Shown here: piece by piece, positions 1-8,658 of the stretch | Numbering within the stretch: the stretch's first letter is position 1 | Layout: the number at the start of each line of letters is the position of its first letter | DNA from: Ardenticatenaceae bacterium | Lineage (GTDB): Bacteria > Chloroflexota > Anaerolineae > Promineifilales > Promineifilaceae | DNA: 64,000 nt | Direction: 5' to 3' | Assembly: GCA_020634235.1 (NCBI GenBank) | Contig: JACKCB010000001.1 | Location: 992,001 to 1,056,000, forward strand | The notes under the pieces: model-generated | Told to the model about the DNA's origin: nothing | Seen by the model: the letters and a program-made list of their open reading frames with translations, nothing else | Databases searched by the model: none | Made by a program: the position numbers and the translations under genes

Positions 1-1212
1 CAGGTCGATAATGGCCTGGCATTCGGTTGGGGTAATGTCGCCAGGATAGACGGCCAGCAGCGTGCCGCCTCCTTTGGAACAGTAATAGATCATGGAGAGC
101 AGGGTACCAATCTCTGCGGCGGTGGATTGGCGGGAGATGTCGATCCCGGCCGGGGCGTCTTCACGCGTATTGGCCGGCGTCTGGTAAGTGGTCTGGCGGT
201 AGGCCGGCGGATTGGCATCGTAGGGCACAGCAATAAAGGTATTCACCAGGCCCAGGCGGCGCATCGACTCGGTGAGGATATCTGCCCCACGGTAGGTGTT
301 ATCCTCGCCGGCAACCACGTGCAGCAGCAAATTGGCATCGAAGTTGCTGGAGTGAACGGCCGTCTCATAAAAATACTGCTGCACCGTGGCATCTGGCGGC
401 TCATCAAGGGCGCGATACGCCTCCTCAAAGATGGCGATCTTTAGGATACTCAAGCCAGACATGGCCACGTCCGAATTGATGTTAATCTCCTCACCCGTCT
501 GCAAATCGAGGATATAAATGCTGCCCAGGCCGGGAAACTTTTGCAGTTGCCCTTCAATCACCTGCTGCAGCAAATCGAAGTTTAGCTCCGGGGCCTCCTC
601 ATCCACGACCACCAGTTTGGCCGACCGTTCGTCTGGCCGCTGCAGCGCGGCCTCCACGTCGGGCACGCTGGCGGAAATATCGGTGGCAAAGCCCCCATGA
701 CCGGTTTGGAAGGCGCTAGATTCGGGCAGGATTTGCGGGCCTTTGGCCGGCTCGTCCAGGAAGCCGGCCGCGATCTGCACAATCTCGGCGACCCGCGCCG
801 GATCGTAGCTCGACATAAGCGGTACGGCCATCGGCTCCCAGGTCCAGCCCAGCAGGTGGAAGAGATACCCCTTCCAGAAATTCTGGCTGGTGCGGTAGCG
901 CTCGGCTTCGGCCAGCATGCCTTCCATGTCCAGGGCAAAGCCCACATCCTGGGGATTCAGCTCCAGCGGTTCATCGCGGTGCCAGATGATGACCGGCGCC
1001 ATGTACTGGCTCTCAATCTTCTCGCCCGCCTCTTCCAGCGTCAGGCCGGCAACGTCGATATTGGCGATGACCATCCCGGCCGGGAGAAGCTGCCGCGCCT
1101 GCAAATAGAGCCACATCTGGTAGCCCAGATAGCCCACCAGCCCAAAGAAGAGCAGCAGCAGCAAATAGCGCTTAAAAGAAGCGGCCAGTTCACCCGAAGA
1201 ACGTCGTCTCAA
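1..1212 (-). CDS. Class A beta-lactamase-like serine hydrolase, partial (C-terminus beyond window)
   Basis: The 404 codons inside the window run off its left edge without a stop. The start taken is a TTG that overlaps the TGA of the upstream gene (TTGA). Residues 15-37 form a membrane anchor. An N-terminal region of VanW/YoaR-like peptidoglycan-binding character (LLPAGMVIANIDVAGL at 42-57) is followed by a class A beta-lactamase/transpeptidase-like domain. The nucleophile motif SxxK is present (S255-I-L-K258), and an SxN motif is visible (S288-S-N290) in a typical SSNFDANLLL context. The KTG region lies outside the window. The protein is probably an exported, membrane-anchored serine hydrolase acting on peptidoglycan or beta-lactams; the substrate is unknown. 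It is a tandem paralogue of the next gene and co-transcribed with it. Confidence 0.8.
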   Translation of the reverse strand, partial: MRRRSSGELAASFKRYLLLLLFFGLVGYLGYQMWLYLQARQLLPAGMVIANIDVAGLTLEEAGEKIESQYMAPVIIWHRDEPLELNPQDVGFALDMEGMLAEAERYRTSQNFWKGYLFHLLGWTWEPMAVPLMSSYDPARVAEIVQIAAGFLDEPAKGPQILPESSAFQTGHGGFATDISASVPDVEAALQRPDERSAKLVVVDEEAPELNFDLLQQVIEGQLQKFPGLGSIYILDLQTGEEININSDVAMSGLSILKIAIFEEAYRALDEPPDATVQQYFYETAVHSSNFDANLLLHVVAGEDNTYRGADILTESMRRLGLVNTFIAVPYDANPPAYRQTTYQTPANTREDAPAGIDISRQSTAAEIGTLLSMIYYCSKGGGTLLAVYPGDITPTECQAIIDL

Positions 1213-2687
1213 TTGGCCCTCGAGCCGCCCAGATAGGGGTCAGCGAAGTTGAAATAGTTGTAGGTGGCCTGCGATATCTGGGCCATCAGCGGCGAACTGA
1301 CCTCCCAGGGCAGCCATTCAGGCTTGTAGAACATCATCACCAGCACATAATCGCCGCCCGGCGAGAAGATGATGCCGGCGTCGCCGTGCGTATCGCCCAC
1401 CCAGCCATGCCGGTGGGCCACGGGCACATCGGGCGGCACACCTTCTTCAATCAGGCTGCCAATCTTGTTGCTCTCCATGATGGTTTGCAGTTCCTGGCAC
1501 TCTACCTGGGTGATCTGGTCAGGATAGGCGGCTCGCAAGGCCCCGCCGTTCTGCTGGGCGCAGTAATAAATCATGGCCAGCAGCGTGCCCATGTCTTCGG
1601 CGGTGGTTTGCATGCCTGGGTCCGGGCTGGTTAGCTTCACTTCTAGCGAGTTGGCCGGCGTTTCGTAGGTGCTTAGCCCCGGCCGGTTCTGCATGTCATA
1701 CGGGGTGGCAATGAAGGTATTGCGCAAGCCCAGCCGCCACAGCGACTCGGTTACAATGTCCGCCCCCAAGAAAGGATCGTCCTGTCCGGCCACCAGGTCC
1801 AGCAGCCGGATGGCGCCGTCTCCCTCCATGCTGGTCAGCGTTTCGTTGAGGTACTGTGTCTGGCTGATACTGGGGCTGCTCTCCAGGGTGCGGAAAGCTT
1901 CTACCGCGATGGGCAGCTTCACCAGGTCGATGCCCGACATGGCCGCGCCGGCCTCAATGCGCACCTCTTCGCCGCTTTGCAGGTCGAGGATGAAGATGCT
2001 GGCCACACCGTCGAAGCCCTGGTCTTGCAAATGGTTGACGAGGAGGCGGGCCAGGATGTTGATATCCGGCCGGGCAGGGTTCACGCTGCCCAAATGCAGA
2101 TGCGCTTCCCGGCCGGTGGGGCGGTAGAGCGCTGCCTCCACATCGGGCAGGCTGGCATCAATGTCTGTTTCGATGCCTGGGTCGCCATACTGGAAGCTAA
2201 GGGAAGTGGGCACGGGCTGGGCCGGCTGGGCCGGCGTATCAAACCCGCTGGCGATGGTTTGCAGCACATTGCGCAGGGCAGTAGGGTTGTGGGTGGCGCG
2301 CAGCTCTATCGGCGCCACCTCAATGGGACGGTTCCATAGGAAACCCCAAAAGCCAGCCCAGAAATCTTGCTGGACGCGCTGGTAGTCGGCCTGGTTAAGC
2401 ATGGTCTCCAGGTCTAGCTGAAACTCGGCCCGCGAGGGGTTTACGGCCACCGAGTTTTCGCCGTGGTAGATGATGATGTCGGCATCCAGGTAACGATTAC
2501 TGATAAGTTCCGCGGCCTGCTCCTCGGTTAGCCCGCCTACCTCTACGCCGGCAATGGTCAACCCGGCCGGGTAATACTGACGAAAGCTGCCGTATTGGTA
2601 AACACTGTAGAGCAAGAAAGCAACCACGGCCACGATAAAGGTTACAACGATCCATTGGCCCATGCCGGGTGATGAACGTGTGCGCAT
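1209..2687 (-). CDS. Serine hydrolase paralogue with degraded active-site motifs
   Basis: 492 residues, with the same architecture as its downstream neighbour. Residues 10-30 form a membrane anchor, followed by VanW/YoaR-like repeats and then a class A beta-lactamase-like domain from about residue 215. The catalytic signatures are not intact. At the SxxK position the sequence is D254-L-V-K257. The SxN loop reads S286-M-E. The usual K-T/S-G is R426-H-G428, in AHRHGWVGDTHGDAGI. The fold-supporting residues around these sites are retained, so this looks like a pseudoenzyme, perhaps a peptidoglycan-binding or regulatory partner of the active-looking paralogue. The stop codon overlaps the TTG start of that gene. 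A 9-bp gap separates it from the Nudix gene upstream. Confidence 0.75.
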   Translation of the reverse strand: MRTRSSPGMGQWIVVTFIVAVVAFLLYSVYQYGSFRQYYPAGLTIAGVEVGGLTEEQAAELISNRYLDADIIIYHGENSVAVNPSRAEFQLDLETMLNQADYQRVQQDFWAGFWGFLWNRPIEVAPIELRATHNPTALRNVLQTIASGFDTPAQPAQPVPTSLSFQYGDPGIETDIDASLPDVEAALYRPTGREAHLHLGSVNPARPDINILARLLVNHLQDQGFDGVASIFILDLQSGEEVRIEAGAAMSGIDLVKLPIAVEAFRTLESSPSISQTQYLNETLTSMEGDGAIRLLDLVAGQDDPFLGADIVTESLWRLGLRNTFIATPYDMQNRPGLSTYETPANSLEVKLTSPDPGMQTTAEDMGTLLAMIYYCAQQNGGALRAAYPDQITQVECQELQTIMESNKIGSLIEEGVPPDVPVAHRHGWVGDTHGDAGIIFSPGGDYVLVMMFYKPEWLPWEVSSPLMAQISQATYNYFNFADPYLGGSRAN

Positions 2688-2696
2688 TTTTAGCGT

Positions 2697-3200
2697 TTAA
2701 TCTCCTCCGGGAACAGCCGGCCAGGGCACCACAACCGCTTTGCGAATGGCGTCACGGGTGAAATCGTACAGTGGTTCAGGCAAAGCGTCGGGTGCAAACC
2801 AGGCAGACTCCAGGATCTCGCCGCTCAGGGTGATGCTGCCGGGCAGCAGCCGGCCTGAATAGGCCAACACAAGGTGCGGCGGGCGGTCATCGTATACCGC
2901 GTGAACCACCGGGCCTAACTCGGCCGTCAATCCTGTCTCTTCCCATACTTCCCGCAAAATGCATTGCTCAGGCGACTCGCCGCGCCCCATCCAGCCGCCG
3001 GGCAAACCCCAGGGCGCATATGGATGAAACACGTGGCGCAGCATAAATACCTGTCCGGCTTCGTTCAGGGCCACCAGGGCGATGCCAATACGGTGGCGCG
3101 GCACCAGGAGACGTATGCCCAAACCCATGAGTAGTTGCATGGGTGGCCAGTGCAGCAGGCGGGCAAGTTTCTGTTTCCAAGTTGTCGGTATTTTAACCAA
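2697..3200 (-). CDS. Nudix hydrolase
   Basis: 167 residues. The Nudix box (G-x5-E-x7-REUxEExGU) is complete at about residues 68-91 (GGWMGRGE, then REVWEETGL). Such enzymes hydrolyse nucleoside diphosphates linked to another group, using the box to bind Mg2+. The substrate cannot be told from the sequence. A hydrophobic stretch near residues 12-45 precedes the domain. It is the first gene of a minus-strand unit with the two serine hydrolase genes. Confidence 0.85.
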   Translation of the reverse strand: MVKIPTTWKQKLARLLHWPPMQLLMGLGIRLLVPRHRIGIALVALNEAGQVFMLRHVFHPYAPWGLPGGWMGRGESPEQCILREVWEETGLTAELGPVVHAVYDDRPPHLVLAYSGRLLPGSITLSGEILESAWFAPDALPEPLYDFTRDAIRKAVVVPWPAVPGGD

Positions 3201-3307
3201 TCAATCTCTCGATGGACTGCTTCGATAAGACCACCAGCAGGTAGTCCTGATTACTAACAGGCCAGTATAGCATAGGCGCGGCGCAAGGGGGTAATGGCCG
3301 CTGCCAG

Positions 3308-3378
3308 CCCGGCCGGGTATTCAGTCCGTTCTCATTTTGCCCGGCCGGGCTGCGGGGTGCAACTTTCACCCGGCCGGG
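3308..3378. repeat. Three CCCGGCCGGG palindromes within 71 bp
   Basis: Copies lie at 3308-3317, 3340-3349 and 3369-3378 in the divergent intergenic region between the Nudix gene and the PspC gene. This is the densest cluster of the iterated palindrome in the window. The copies could pair with each other as well as fold singly. No promoter with good -35/-10 boxes was recognised here. Confidence 0.85.
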
Positions 3379-3421
3379 GCGTATAGGCCACCAGAAACAA
3401 ATCCTTACAAGGAGGCACATC

Positions 3422-3853
3422 ATGAACGCACGATTGATGCGCAGTGAAACAGACAAGATGTTTGCCGGGGTTTGCGGTGGCTTGGCCGTCTACCTGGGCG
3501 TTGATTCAGTCTTCGTCCGGCTGGCTTTTGCCCTCCTCATCTTCACCGGCGGCATTGGGCTGCCCCTCTACTTTCTGCTCATGATCTTCATGCCCAAAGA
3601 AGGCGAGACATCCCAAAACCGCAACGAGATCGTGGAGAAGAACTTCAACGAATTGGGCGAAACCATCAGCAGCGGGGTGGAGCAAGCCCGCCAACACCCG
3701 CAAGGCCCCACCATTGCCGCCGGGCTGCTGATCCTTATGGGCGTCTACTTCTTGCTGCAAAACCTGAGCTGGCTCCCCATCGGTGGCCCCATCTTGTGGG
3801 CCGTGCTGCTCATCGCGGCCGGGATCTATCTCATCATCCGGCGCAGCAGCTAA
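3422..3853 (+). CDS. PspC domain membrane protein
   Basis: 143 residues. The N-terminal PspC domain is clear: RSETDKMFAGVCGGLAVYLG, then a hydrophobic segment ending in the typical IFMPKE. A linker and a second hydrophobic region (residues about 98-138) ending in a short basic tail follow. PspC-domain proteins are small inner-membrane proteins linked to envelope-stress responses. A strong Shine-Dalgarno sequence (aaggagg, 3409-3415) supports the ATG at 3422. The gene stands alone between two minus-strand units. Confidence 0.85.
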   Translation: MNARLMRSETDKMFAGVCGGLAVYLGVDSVFVRLAFALLIFTGGIGLPLYFLLMIFMPKEGETSQNRNEIVEKNFNELGETISSGVEQARQHPQGPTIAAGLLILMGVYFLLQNLSWLPIGGPILWAVLLIAAGIYLIIRRSS

Positions 3854-3878
3854 CAACCCCTGCAAAACTGGGGCAGAT

Positions 3879-3910
3879 TGAAGGGTTTGGCCCGGCGGCC
3901 AGGCCCTTCA
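3879..3910. terminator. Candidate hairpin between convergent genes
   Basis: TGAAGGG (3879-3885) pairs with CCCTTCA (3904-3910), with an inner GGCC/GGCC stem. It lies between the end of the PspC gene and the end of the convergent histidine kinase gene. There is no long T run, so its role as a terminator is inferred from position. Confidence 0.45.
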
Positions 3911-3952
3911 GTCTGGGTCACCATTTGTCGCTGGTGGGAGCCCCAGGCCCCT

Positions 3953-5425
3953 CTAGGGCGTGGCCGTCTTGCTGCCCCGGCCGCGTCGCGACCCCAACGG
4001 CCCGGTAGAAGTCGCTGCGGCCGCACCGTTGGCCGACCGTTCAGCCTCGGTTAGCAGCAGCGGCAGCGAGACGTAGAAAGTGGTGCCCTTCCCTACCTCG
4101 CTGGTCACGTGAATATCCCCCCCGTGCGCCTCCACAATCGACTTGACAATGGACAGCCCCAGGCCGGAGCCACCCATCATGCGGGTGCGGGCCTTGTCTA
4201 CCCGGTAGAAGCGGTCAAAAATGTGGGGCAAATCCTGTTCCGGAATGCCCACTCCCGTATCGCTGACCACCACCTCCACCCGTTCTGCCGTCTTGGATAG
4301 ACTGAGGCGCACTGTGCCCCCGGCCGGGGTGTACTTAATCGCATTGTCCAGCAGATTCAGGAATAACTGCCGCAACCGATCCCGGTCCCCCAACACCCGC
4401 GCCTGGTCAACCTCACCCAGCTTCATGGTCACCGGCGGCGTGAGCATCGCCACCTGGCGATAGACATCCACCAGCAGCGTGTCCACATCAATCGGTTCGC
4501 GCATGATGGGCATGCTGCCCACATCGGCCCGCGCCAGCAGCAGTAAATCGTTCACCAGCCGCGTCATACGTTCCAGCTCCGCCTGAATATCATCCAGAAA
4601 ATCCGGGTCGGCCATGCCCATCCGGCGCAGCAAATCCACGTTGCCGCGAATGGTGGTCAGGGGCGTGCGCAGCTCGTGGGACACGTCGGCCAGGAAGCGC
4701 TGCTGGGTGCGGAACAGGTTCTCCAGCCGCTCCAGCGTCTGGTTCAGGGCCAGGGTCAGGTCGCCGATCTCATCCTGGCGGCCCGTATCGGGCACACGCC
4801 GGCTCAGATCGTCGGCCCGCGTAATCTGCCGGGCCACGGCGGCAATATCCTCCAGGGGTTTGAACAGGCTGGGGGTAAGCCAGGTGACGAGGAAGAGGGA
4901 AAAGGTGACGGCCGCCGCACCAATGAGCAGGGAAATGACCAGCAGCCGTTCAAAAGCGCTGTAATCGTCCACCACTTCGGCCACCTGCAGGTAGCCCAGC
5001 AGCCGGTCCTGGCGCCCGCTCTCCACGTACAACGGCACCGTTAGCACGCGGATGTCCTGTTCGTCAACGGTTGTCGTGCGAAACACCTCGGTGGTGGTGC
5101 CAATCCCGGCCGGGTCCAGCACCCCCTCAAAACCGGTCAGGTTCTCGGAGCGCACCAGGATCTCGCCCTTGGTGCCAACCACCATGGTAAAGGTGTTGGC
5201 CTTCTCAAAGACCGACTGTTCCTGCGAGATAACCAGCGAGAGGACGTCCTGGCGGGAGAAGACAAGCGTATCATCCAGCATTTGCTGCGAAGTCTCTTTG
5301 AGCCGCGCGTCAATTTCGCCCAGCAAGGTGACGCGTGGCAAGAAGTAGACCACAATGCCAAACAGGACAAAAGCGCCAACCAGGATGGTCGTATAAATGA
5401 AGATGAGGCGGTCACGAATAGACAA
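3953..5425 (-). CDS. Sensor histidine kinase, OmpR-partner type
   Basis: 490 residues. The order is: transmembrane helix at about 8-30, extracytoplasmic sensor region of about 130 residues, second helix at about 165-188, HAMP linker, HisKA dimerisation helix with the phospho-acceptor His in FLADVSHELRTPLTTIRG (about residue 250), then an HATPase domain with an N box (LFLNLLDNAIKYTP) and glycine boxes (SDTGVGIPEQD, GGSGLGLSI). It is a complete membrane sensor kinase that phosphorylates the regulator encoded 49 bp upstream. The signal sensed is not evident. The last about 25 residues are a low-complexity basic tail. Confidence 0.93.
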   Translation of the reverse strand: MSIRDRLIFIYTTILVGAFVLFGIVVYFLPRVTLLGEIDARLKETSQQMLDDTLVFSRQDVLSLVISQEQSVFEKANTFTMVVGTKGEILVRSENLTGFEGVLDPAGIGTTTEVFRTTTVDEQDIRVLTVPLYVESGRQDRLLGYLQVAEVVDDYSAFERLLVISLLIGAAAVTFSLFLVTWLTPSLFKPLEDIAAVARQITRADDLSRRVPDTGRQDEIGDLTLALNQTLERLENLFRTQQRFLADVSHELRTPLTTIRGNVDLLRRMGMADPDFLDDIQAELERMTRLVNDLLLLARADVGSMPIMREPIDVDTLLVDVYRQVAMLTPPVTMKLGEVDQARVLGDRDRLRQLFLNLLDNAIKYTPAGGTVRLSLSKTAERVEVVVSDTGVGIPEQDLPHIFDRFYRVDKARTRMMGGSGLGLSIVKSIVEAHGGDIHVTSEVGKGTTFYVSLPLLLTEAERSANGAAAATSTGPLGSRRGRGSKTATP

Positions 5426-5474
5426 GGATTACCCTACCCGGCCGGGGCTGAATCCGCCCCAACCCGCACACCGG

Positions 5475-6155
5475 CTACTCCTCGCGCAGAACATACCCCA
5501 CGCCGCGCACCGTGTGGATCAGGCGCGGCTGCTTGCCTGCCTCCGTTTTCTGGCGCAGGTAGCGCACATACACCTCAATGATATTGCTCTCACCGCCGAA
5601 ATCGTAGTTCCAGACCCGGTCAAAGATGACATCACGGGTCAGCACCTGGCGGGGATGGCGCATGAACAGCTCCAGCAGTTCATACTCTTTGGCCGTCAGG
5701 TCAAACATAATCTCGCCCCGCCGGCCGCGGCGGGTGCCCGTATCCAGCTCCAGGTCGGCAAAGCGGTACACCTGGGGCTGGCTGGGCTGGGCCCGGCGCA
5801 GCAAGGCGCGCACCCGCGCCAGCAGCTCCTCAAAGGAAAACGGCTTCACCAGGTAATCATCCGCCCCGGCGTCCAGACCAGCCACACGGTCCTCAATGCC
5901 TTCTTTGGCCGTCAGCATCAGGATGGGCAGTTCCGTCTGGCCATTCTCGCGCAGGCGGCGACAAACCTCAATGCCGCTCATCTCCGGCAGCATAATATCC
6001 AACAGCACCAGGTCAGGCGGCCGGTTCAGGGCCATCTCCAGCGCCTTCTTGCCATCCGGAGCGGTTTCAACCTCATAGCCCTCAAAACCAAGCCCGCGTT
6101 GTAAGAAAACGCGAATTCTTTCTTCATCTTCAACAACCAGAATTCTTGCACTCAT
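5475..6155 (-). CDS. OmpR/PhoB-family response regulator
   Basis: 226 residues from the chosen ATG. The receiver domain has an acidic pair near residues 9-11, the phospho-acceptor D53 in LVLLDIMLPE and the conserved Lys in DDYLVKPFSF. A winged-helix DNA-binding domain (RHPRQVLTRDVIFDRVW, then VRYLRQKTE and RTVRGVGYVLRE) follows. The start at 6155 is preferred over an in-frame ATG 33 bp upstream because GGAGCAGC lies 7 bp before it. It is the first gene of the operon with the histidine kinase. Confidence 0.93.
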   Translation of the reverse strand: MSARILVVEDEERIRVFLQRGLGFEGYEVETAPDGKKALEMALNRPPDLVLLDIMLPEMSGIEVCRRLRENGQTELPILMLTAKEGIEDRVAGLDAGADDYLVKPFSFEELLARVRALLRRAQPSQPQVYRFADLELDTGTRRGRRGEIMFDLTAKEYELLELFMRHPRQVLTRDVIFDRVWNYDFGGESNIIEVYVRYLRQKTEAGKQPRLIHTVRGVGYVLREE

Positions 6156-6220
6156 AAAGCTGCTCCATGAATCAAGTGATAAGAACACAACATGCGTTAT
6201 CGGGGACTAACATCTTGCCC

Positions 6221-6250
6221 ATTATAATCCGCCGGCGCCAGGGCGCACAA
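6221..6250 (-). promoter_or_regulatory. Candidate promoter of the two-component operon
   Basis: On the minus strand TTGTGC (6250-6245), an 18-bp spacer and TATAAT (6226-6221) lie about 65 bp upstream of the regulator start. The -10 is a perfect consensus; the -35 is moderate. Confidence 0.5.
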
Positions 6251-6336
6251 GCAGCAACCATCTCCCGCTGATTACGTTAACCCTACAATTATACGCCAGA
6301 AAACCTACCCGGCGACTTCGCCCCGGCCGGGCCGGC

Positions 6337-6479
6337 AATTCCAATTATGGCCTTCCGGCGCTGACCCGCGCGAGGGCGCTTCGCGCCTGGCGACGCCCCT
6401 GAGGTTGGTCAGCAATAAGCGGTAGATTTGAAAAGATGAGTTTGTTGAAAATGAACCAGCTCCAAATTCGGAACTGCTG
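6337..6479 (+). repeat. Dispersed repeat, copy A
   Basis: About 140 bp that closely match 49827-50050, apart from a central hairpin insert present only in the other copy. The best-conserved half runs from CGACGCCCCTGAGGTTGG through AGATTTG, AAAGATGAGT and AAAATGAACCAG to GAACTGCTG. It ends 17 bp before the -35 box of the PAP2 gene promoter, the same distance as in copy B before the dnaN promoter. No open reading frame or terminal inverted repeat was recognised. Confidence 0.75.
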
Positions 6480-6496
6480 CGGCCGGGCAGCGAAAA

Positions 6497-6526
6497 TTGA
6501 CGATTCCTGCCCCAAGACGATACAAT
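6497..6526 (+). promoter_or_regulatory. Promoter of the PAP2 phosphatase gene
   Basis: TTGACG (6497-6502), an 18-bp spacer and TACAAT (6521-6526) match the housekeeping sigma consensus well, 90 bp before the ATG. Confidence 0.65.
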
Positions 6527-6614
6527 CTATTTCAAAGCGAACAGGATTGCTGCCTGGGCAAACGCAGCTCCCCGGCCAAGCGCCCACCAACTCCGGAAGA
6601 GGAAGGTACAAATC

Positions 6615-7628
6615 ATGGAGCCCGTGTTTGAATTTGGCTTAACCGTCACACGCTGGTTGCAACAGAATTATCCGCAACTGACCGGTTTCATGAGCCTGGT
6701 CAGCAATCTAGGCCGGTTTGAGTTCTACCTGGCCCTGGTGCCGCTCGTCTACTGGTGCCTGGATAAGCAGGCCGGCAAATACATGGCCTACCTGCTGGCG
6801 GTATCCAACATCGTCGTAGAGATGCTCAAGCACACCTTTCGCGGGCCACGCCCCTTCTGGCTAGACCCTGACGTAGGGTTGGGTTTTGAAGACAGCTACG
6901 GCGTGCCCAGCGGCCACTCCCAGACGGCCGTGGTCGTTTACCTGTTCGTCGGTTATTGGCTGCGCCGTGGCTGGGTCTGGCTTCTCTGCCTGCTCATGAT
7001 CTTCTTCATGGGACTCAGCCGCGTCTATCTGGGCGTACACTTCGTCCACGACGTACTGGCCGGCTACCTCGTCGGCCTCATCCTCATGTTGGGCTTCCTG
7101 GTCTGGATGCGCTACTTCCGCGAACGGTTTCTTAACCGCATCCTCGGACAACGCCTGTTGTCCGTGACCGTGGTGCCGCTGTTCTTCGGCGCAATATACG
7201 CCATCATCCGGCTGATCATCGGCCAACCGGACCTGACCGTAAGTTGGGTTGCCTACATCGAGACGGCCGAACGCGCCAGCATAGAGAACATCGCCTCGGC
7301 TCTGGGCATTCTGGCCGGCCTGGGCATCGGCTTCATCTTGGAGGCCAGCCGGGTCTATTTCACTGTGGGGGGGCCGGTGAGCAAGCGCGTGCTGCGCTAT
7401 GTGCTGGGCATGGTCATAACCCTGATTATCTGGCGGGGATTGGCCCTTGTGCTGCCCGACGACCCCTTGTGGTTGGCGCTGCCGCTGCGCGCCCTGCGCT
7501 ATGGCATGGCCGGTATCTGGGTCGCCTACTATGCACCCATTGTCTTCGTGCGGCTAAAGCTGGCCGAAACCAGTGCCGGGCCAGACGCCAAGCTAAAAAT
7601 CTCCGACGGCAATATTATGCGCGGTTAG
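6615..7628 (+). CDS. PAP2-family membrane phosphatase
   Basis: 337 residues with several membrane helices. All three motifs of the PAP2/acid phosphatase superfamily are present: K72-x6-R79-P80 (KHTFRGPRP), P98-S-G-H101, and S135-R136-x5-H142-x3-D146 (SRVYLGVHFVHD). The family dephosphorylates lipid phosphates such as phosphatidate or undecaprenyl pyrophosphate at the membrane. A C-terminal half of about 170 residues with extra helices follows the catalytic part. The start is supported by GAGGAAGG 8 bp upstream. The 3' end overlaps the convergent methyltransferase gene by 14 bp. Confidence 0.9.
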   Translation: MEPVFEFGLTVTRWLQQNYPQLTGFMSLVSNLGRFEFYLALVPLVYWCLDKQAGKYMAYLLAVSNIVVEMLKHTFRGPRPFWLDPDVGLGFEDSYGVPSGHSQTAVVVYLFVGYWLRRGWVWLLCLLMIFFMGLSRVYLGVHFVHDVLAGYLVGLILMLGFLVWMRYFRERFLNRILGQRLLSVTVVPLFFGAIYAIIRLIIGQPDLTVSWVAYIETAERASIENIASALGILAGLGIGFILEASRVYFTVGGPVSKRVLRYVLGMVITLIIWRGLALVLPDDPLWLALPLRALRYGMAGIWVAYYAPIVFVRLKLAETSAGPDAKLKISDGNIMRG

Positions 7629-8385
7629 GGGCAGCCACCACCAGCAGCCGGTCGCTCTCTTCCGTGTAGGGTGTCTGGTCATAACTGCCATACATGGCCA
7701 CCAGGCTGAAGTGCGCATCGTGCAGGATTAGCTCCAGTTGGTGTGGGTAAAGGTAGTGATAGGCCGCCTGGGCCACGGTGCGCCGCAGCACACCCCCGGC
7801 CGGGGGCGTGGCATCATAGAGCCAGGTAATCTGCACGACCTGGGCCTCCGTATCCACCCAATTGCTGGCCAGAACGGTCACCGTGTCACCCGTTTCCCGG
7901 TCGGTTAGCACCTGCTCCAGGGTCAGCATGCGGTCGTTGGGCGTCTGGGCCAGGGCCAGCGGGTTGGCCAGGTCCAACACAACCTGCCCGGCCGGGGCCA
8001 GGTGCCGCCGGATGGCCCGCAGGGCAGCCAGCTTCCCGGCCGGGTCCAGATGCAGCAGCGTGTTATAGGCCACAATTGCCAGTTGGAAAGCTGTTTGTGG
8101 CAGGGCCAGGTTGGTCATGTCCCCGGACAGCAGTTGCACCCGTTCCCGCACCCCGGCCGGGGCCAGCCGCAGCTTCTCCTCGGCCAGGGCCAGCATAGCC
8201 GGCGAATTATCTACCCCCGTCACCGCAAAACCGGCGCGCGCCAGGGGCAGCAGCACCCGGCCGGTGCCGCAGCCCAACTCCAGCACCGGCCCACCCACCC
8301 GGCCGGCCAGCGTCAACAAAAAGCCGATATCTTCTGTCAATCCCGCGTGCAGCAGATCGTAGTAGCGTGCCACCTGTTGGTACAT
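7615..8385 (-). CDS. Class I SAM-dependent methyltransferase
   Basis: 256 residues from the ATG that begins MYQQVARYYDLLH, the usual N-terminus of this family. Motif I is VLELGCGTGRVLLPLA, followed by an acidic residue in VTGVDNSP (motif II) and the post-motif AIVAYNTLLHLD. The fold is the Rossmann-like methyltransferase (UbiE/Methyltransf_25 type). The substrate is unknown. A longer in-frame start exists at 8427 but would add an unrelated 14-residue leader. TATACT lies 7 bp upstream of the ATG, so the mRNA may have almost no 5' leader. Confidence 0.85.
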   Translation of the reverse strand: MYQQVARYYDLLHAGLTEDIGFLLTLAGRVGGPVLELGCGTGRVLLPLARAGFAVTGVDNSPAMLALAEEKLRLAPAGVRERVQLLSGDMTNLALPQTAFQLAIVAYNTLLHLDPAGKLAALRAIRRHLAPAGQVVLDLANPLALAQTPNDRMLTLEQVLTDRETGDTVTVLASNWVDTEAQVVQITWLYDATPPAGGVLRRTVAQAAYHYLYPHQLELILHDAHFSLVAMYGSYDQTPYTEESDRLLVVAAPNRA

Positions 8386-8448
8386 ACGACGTAGTATAAC
8401 CACCCCCTCACAACTGCCCACCCCCAAATGGGATTCGCAGGACTGTTC

Positions 8449-8476
8449 ATATTTTGTCTATATTTTCGCGAAAATA
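8449..8476 (+). promoter_or_regulatory. Candidate operator: 11-bp direct repeats and a 16-bp palindrome
   Basis: ATATTTT occurs at 8449-8455 and again at 8460-8466, exactly 11 bp apart. The second copy lies in a perfect 16-bp palindrome, TATTTTCGCGAAAATA (8461-8476), that ends 2 bp before the -35 box. CarH-type repressors are known to bind tandem 11-bp direct repeats near the -35 region, which fits the gene downstream. Which of the two elements is recognised cannot be settled from sequence. Confidence 0.6.
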
Positions 8477-8478
8477 CC

Positions 8479-8507
8479 TTGACAATCTGGCGCGCCTTTG
8501 CTAGAAT
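8479..8507 (+). promoter_or_regulatory. Strong promoter of the light-response operon
   Basis: TTGACA (8479-8484), a 17-bp spacer and TAGAAT (8502-8507). The predicted start of transcription near 8514 leaves a leader of about 145 nt. It also rules out the longer in-frame start at 8428 for the following gene. Confidence 0.85.
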
Positions 8508-8658
8508 GCAGCATGGTTATAGAAGCAGCTATTGTGGCCAGGCAAGTGGCAGGCCTGTACCACACCCAACCCAACGTCTGCGAAAATTGGACAAACCTTG
8601 TACGCCTGGACTGATTCCACCAATTGCCTGCACACAGATAGAGAGAAAAGAAAAGACT

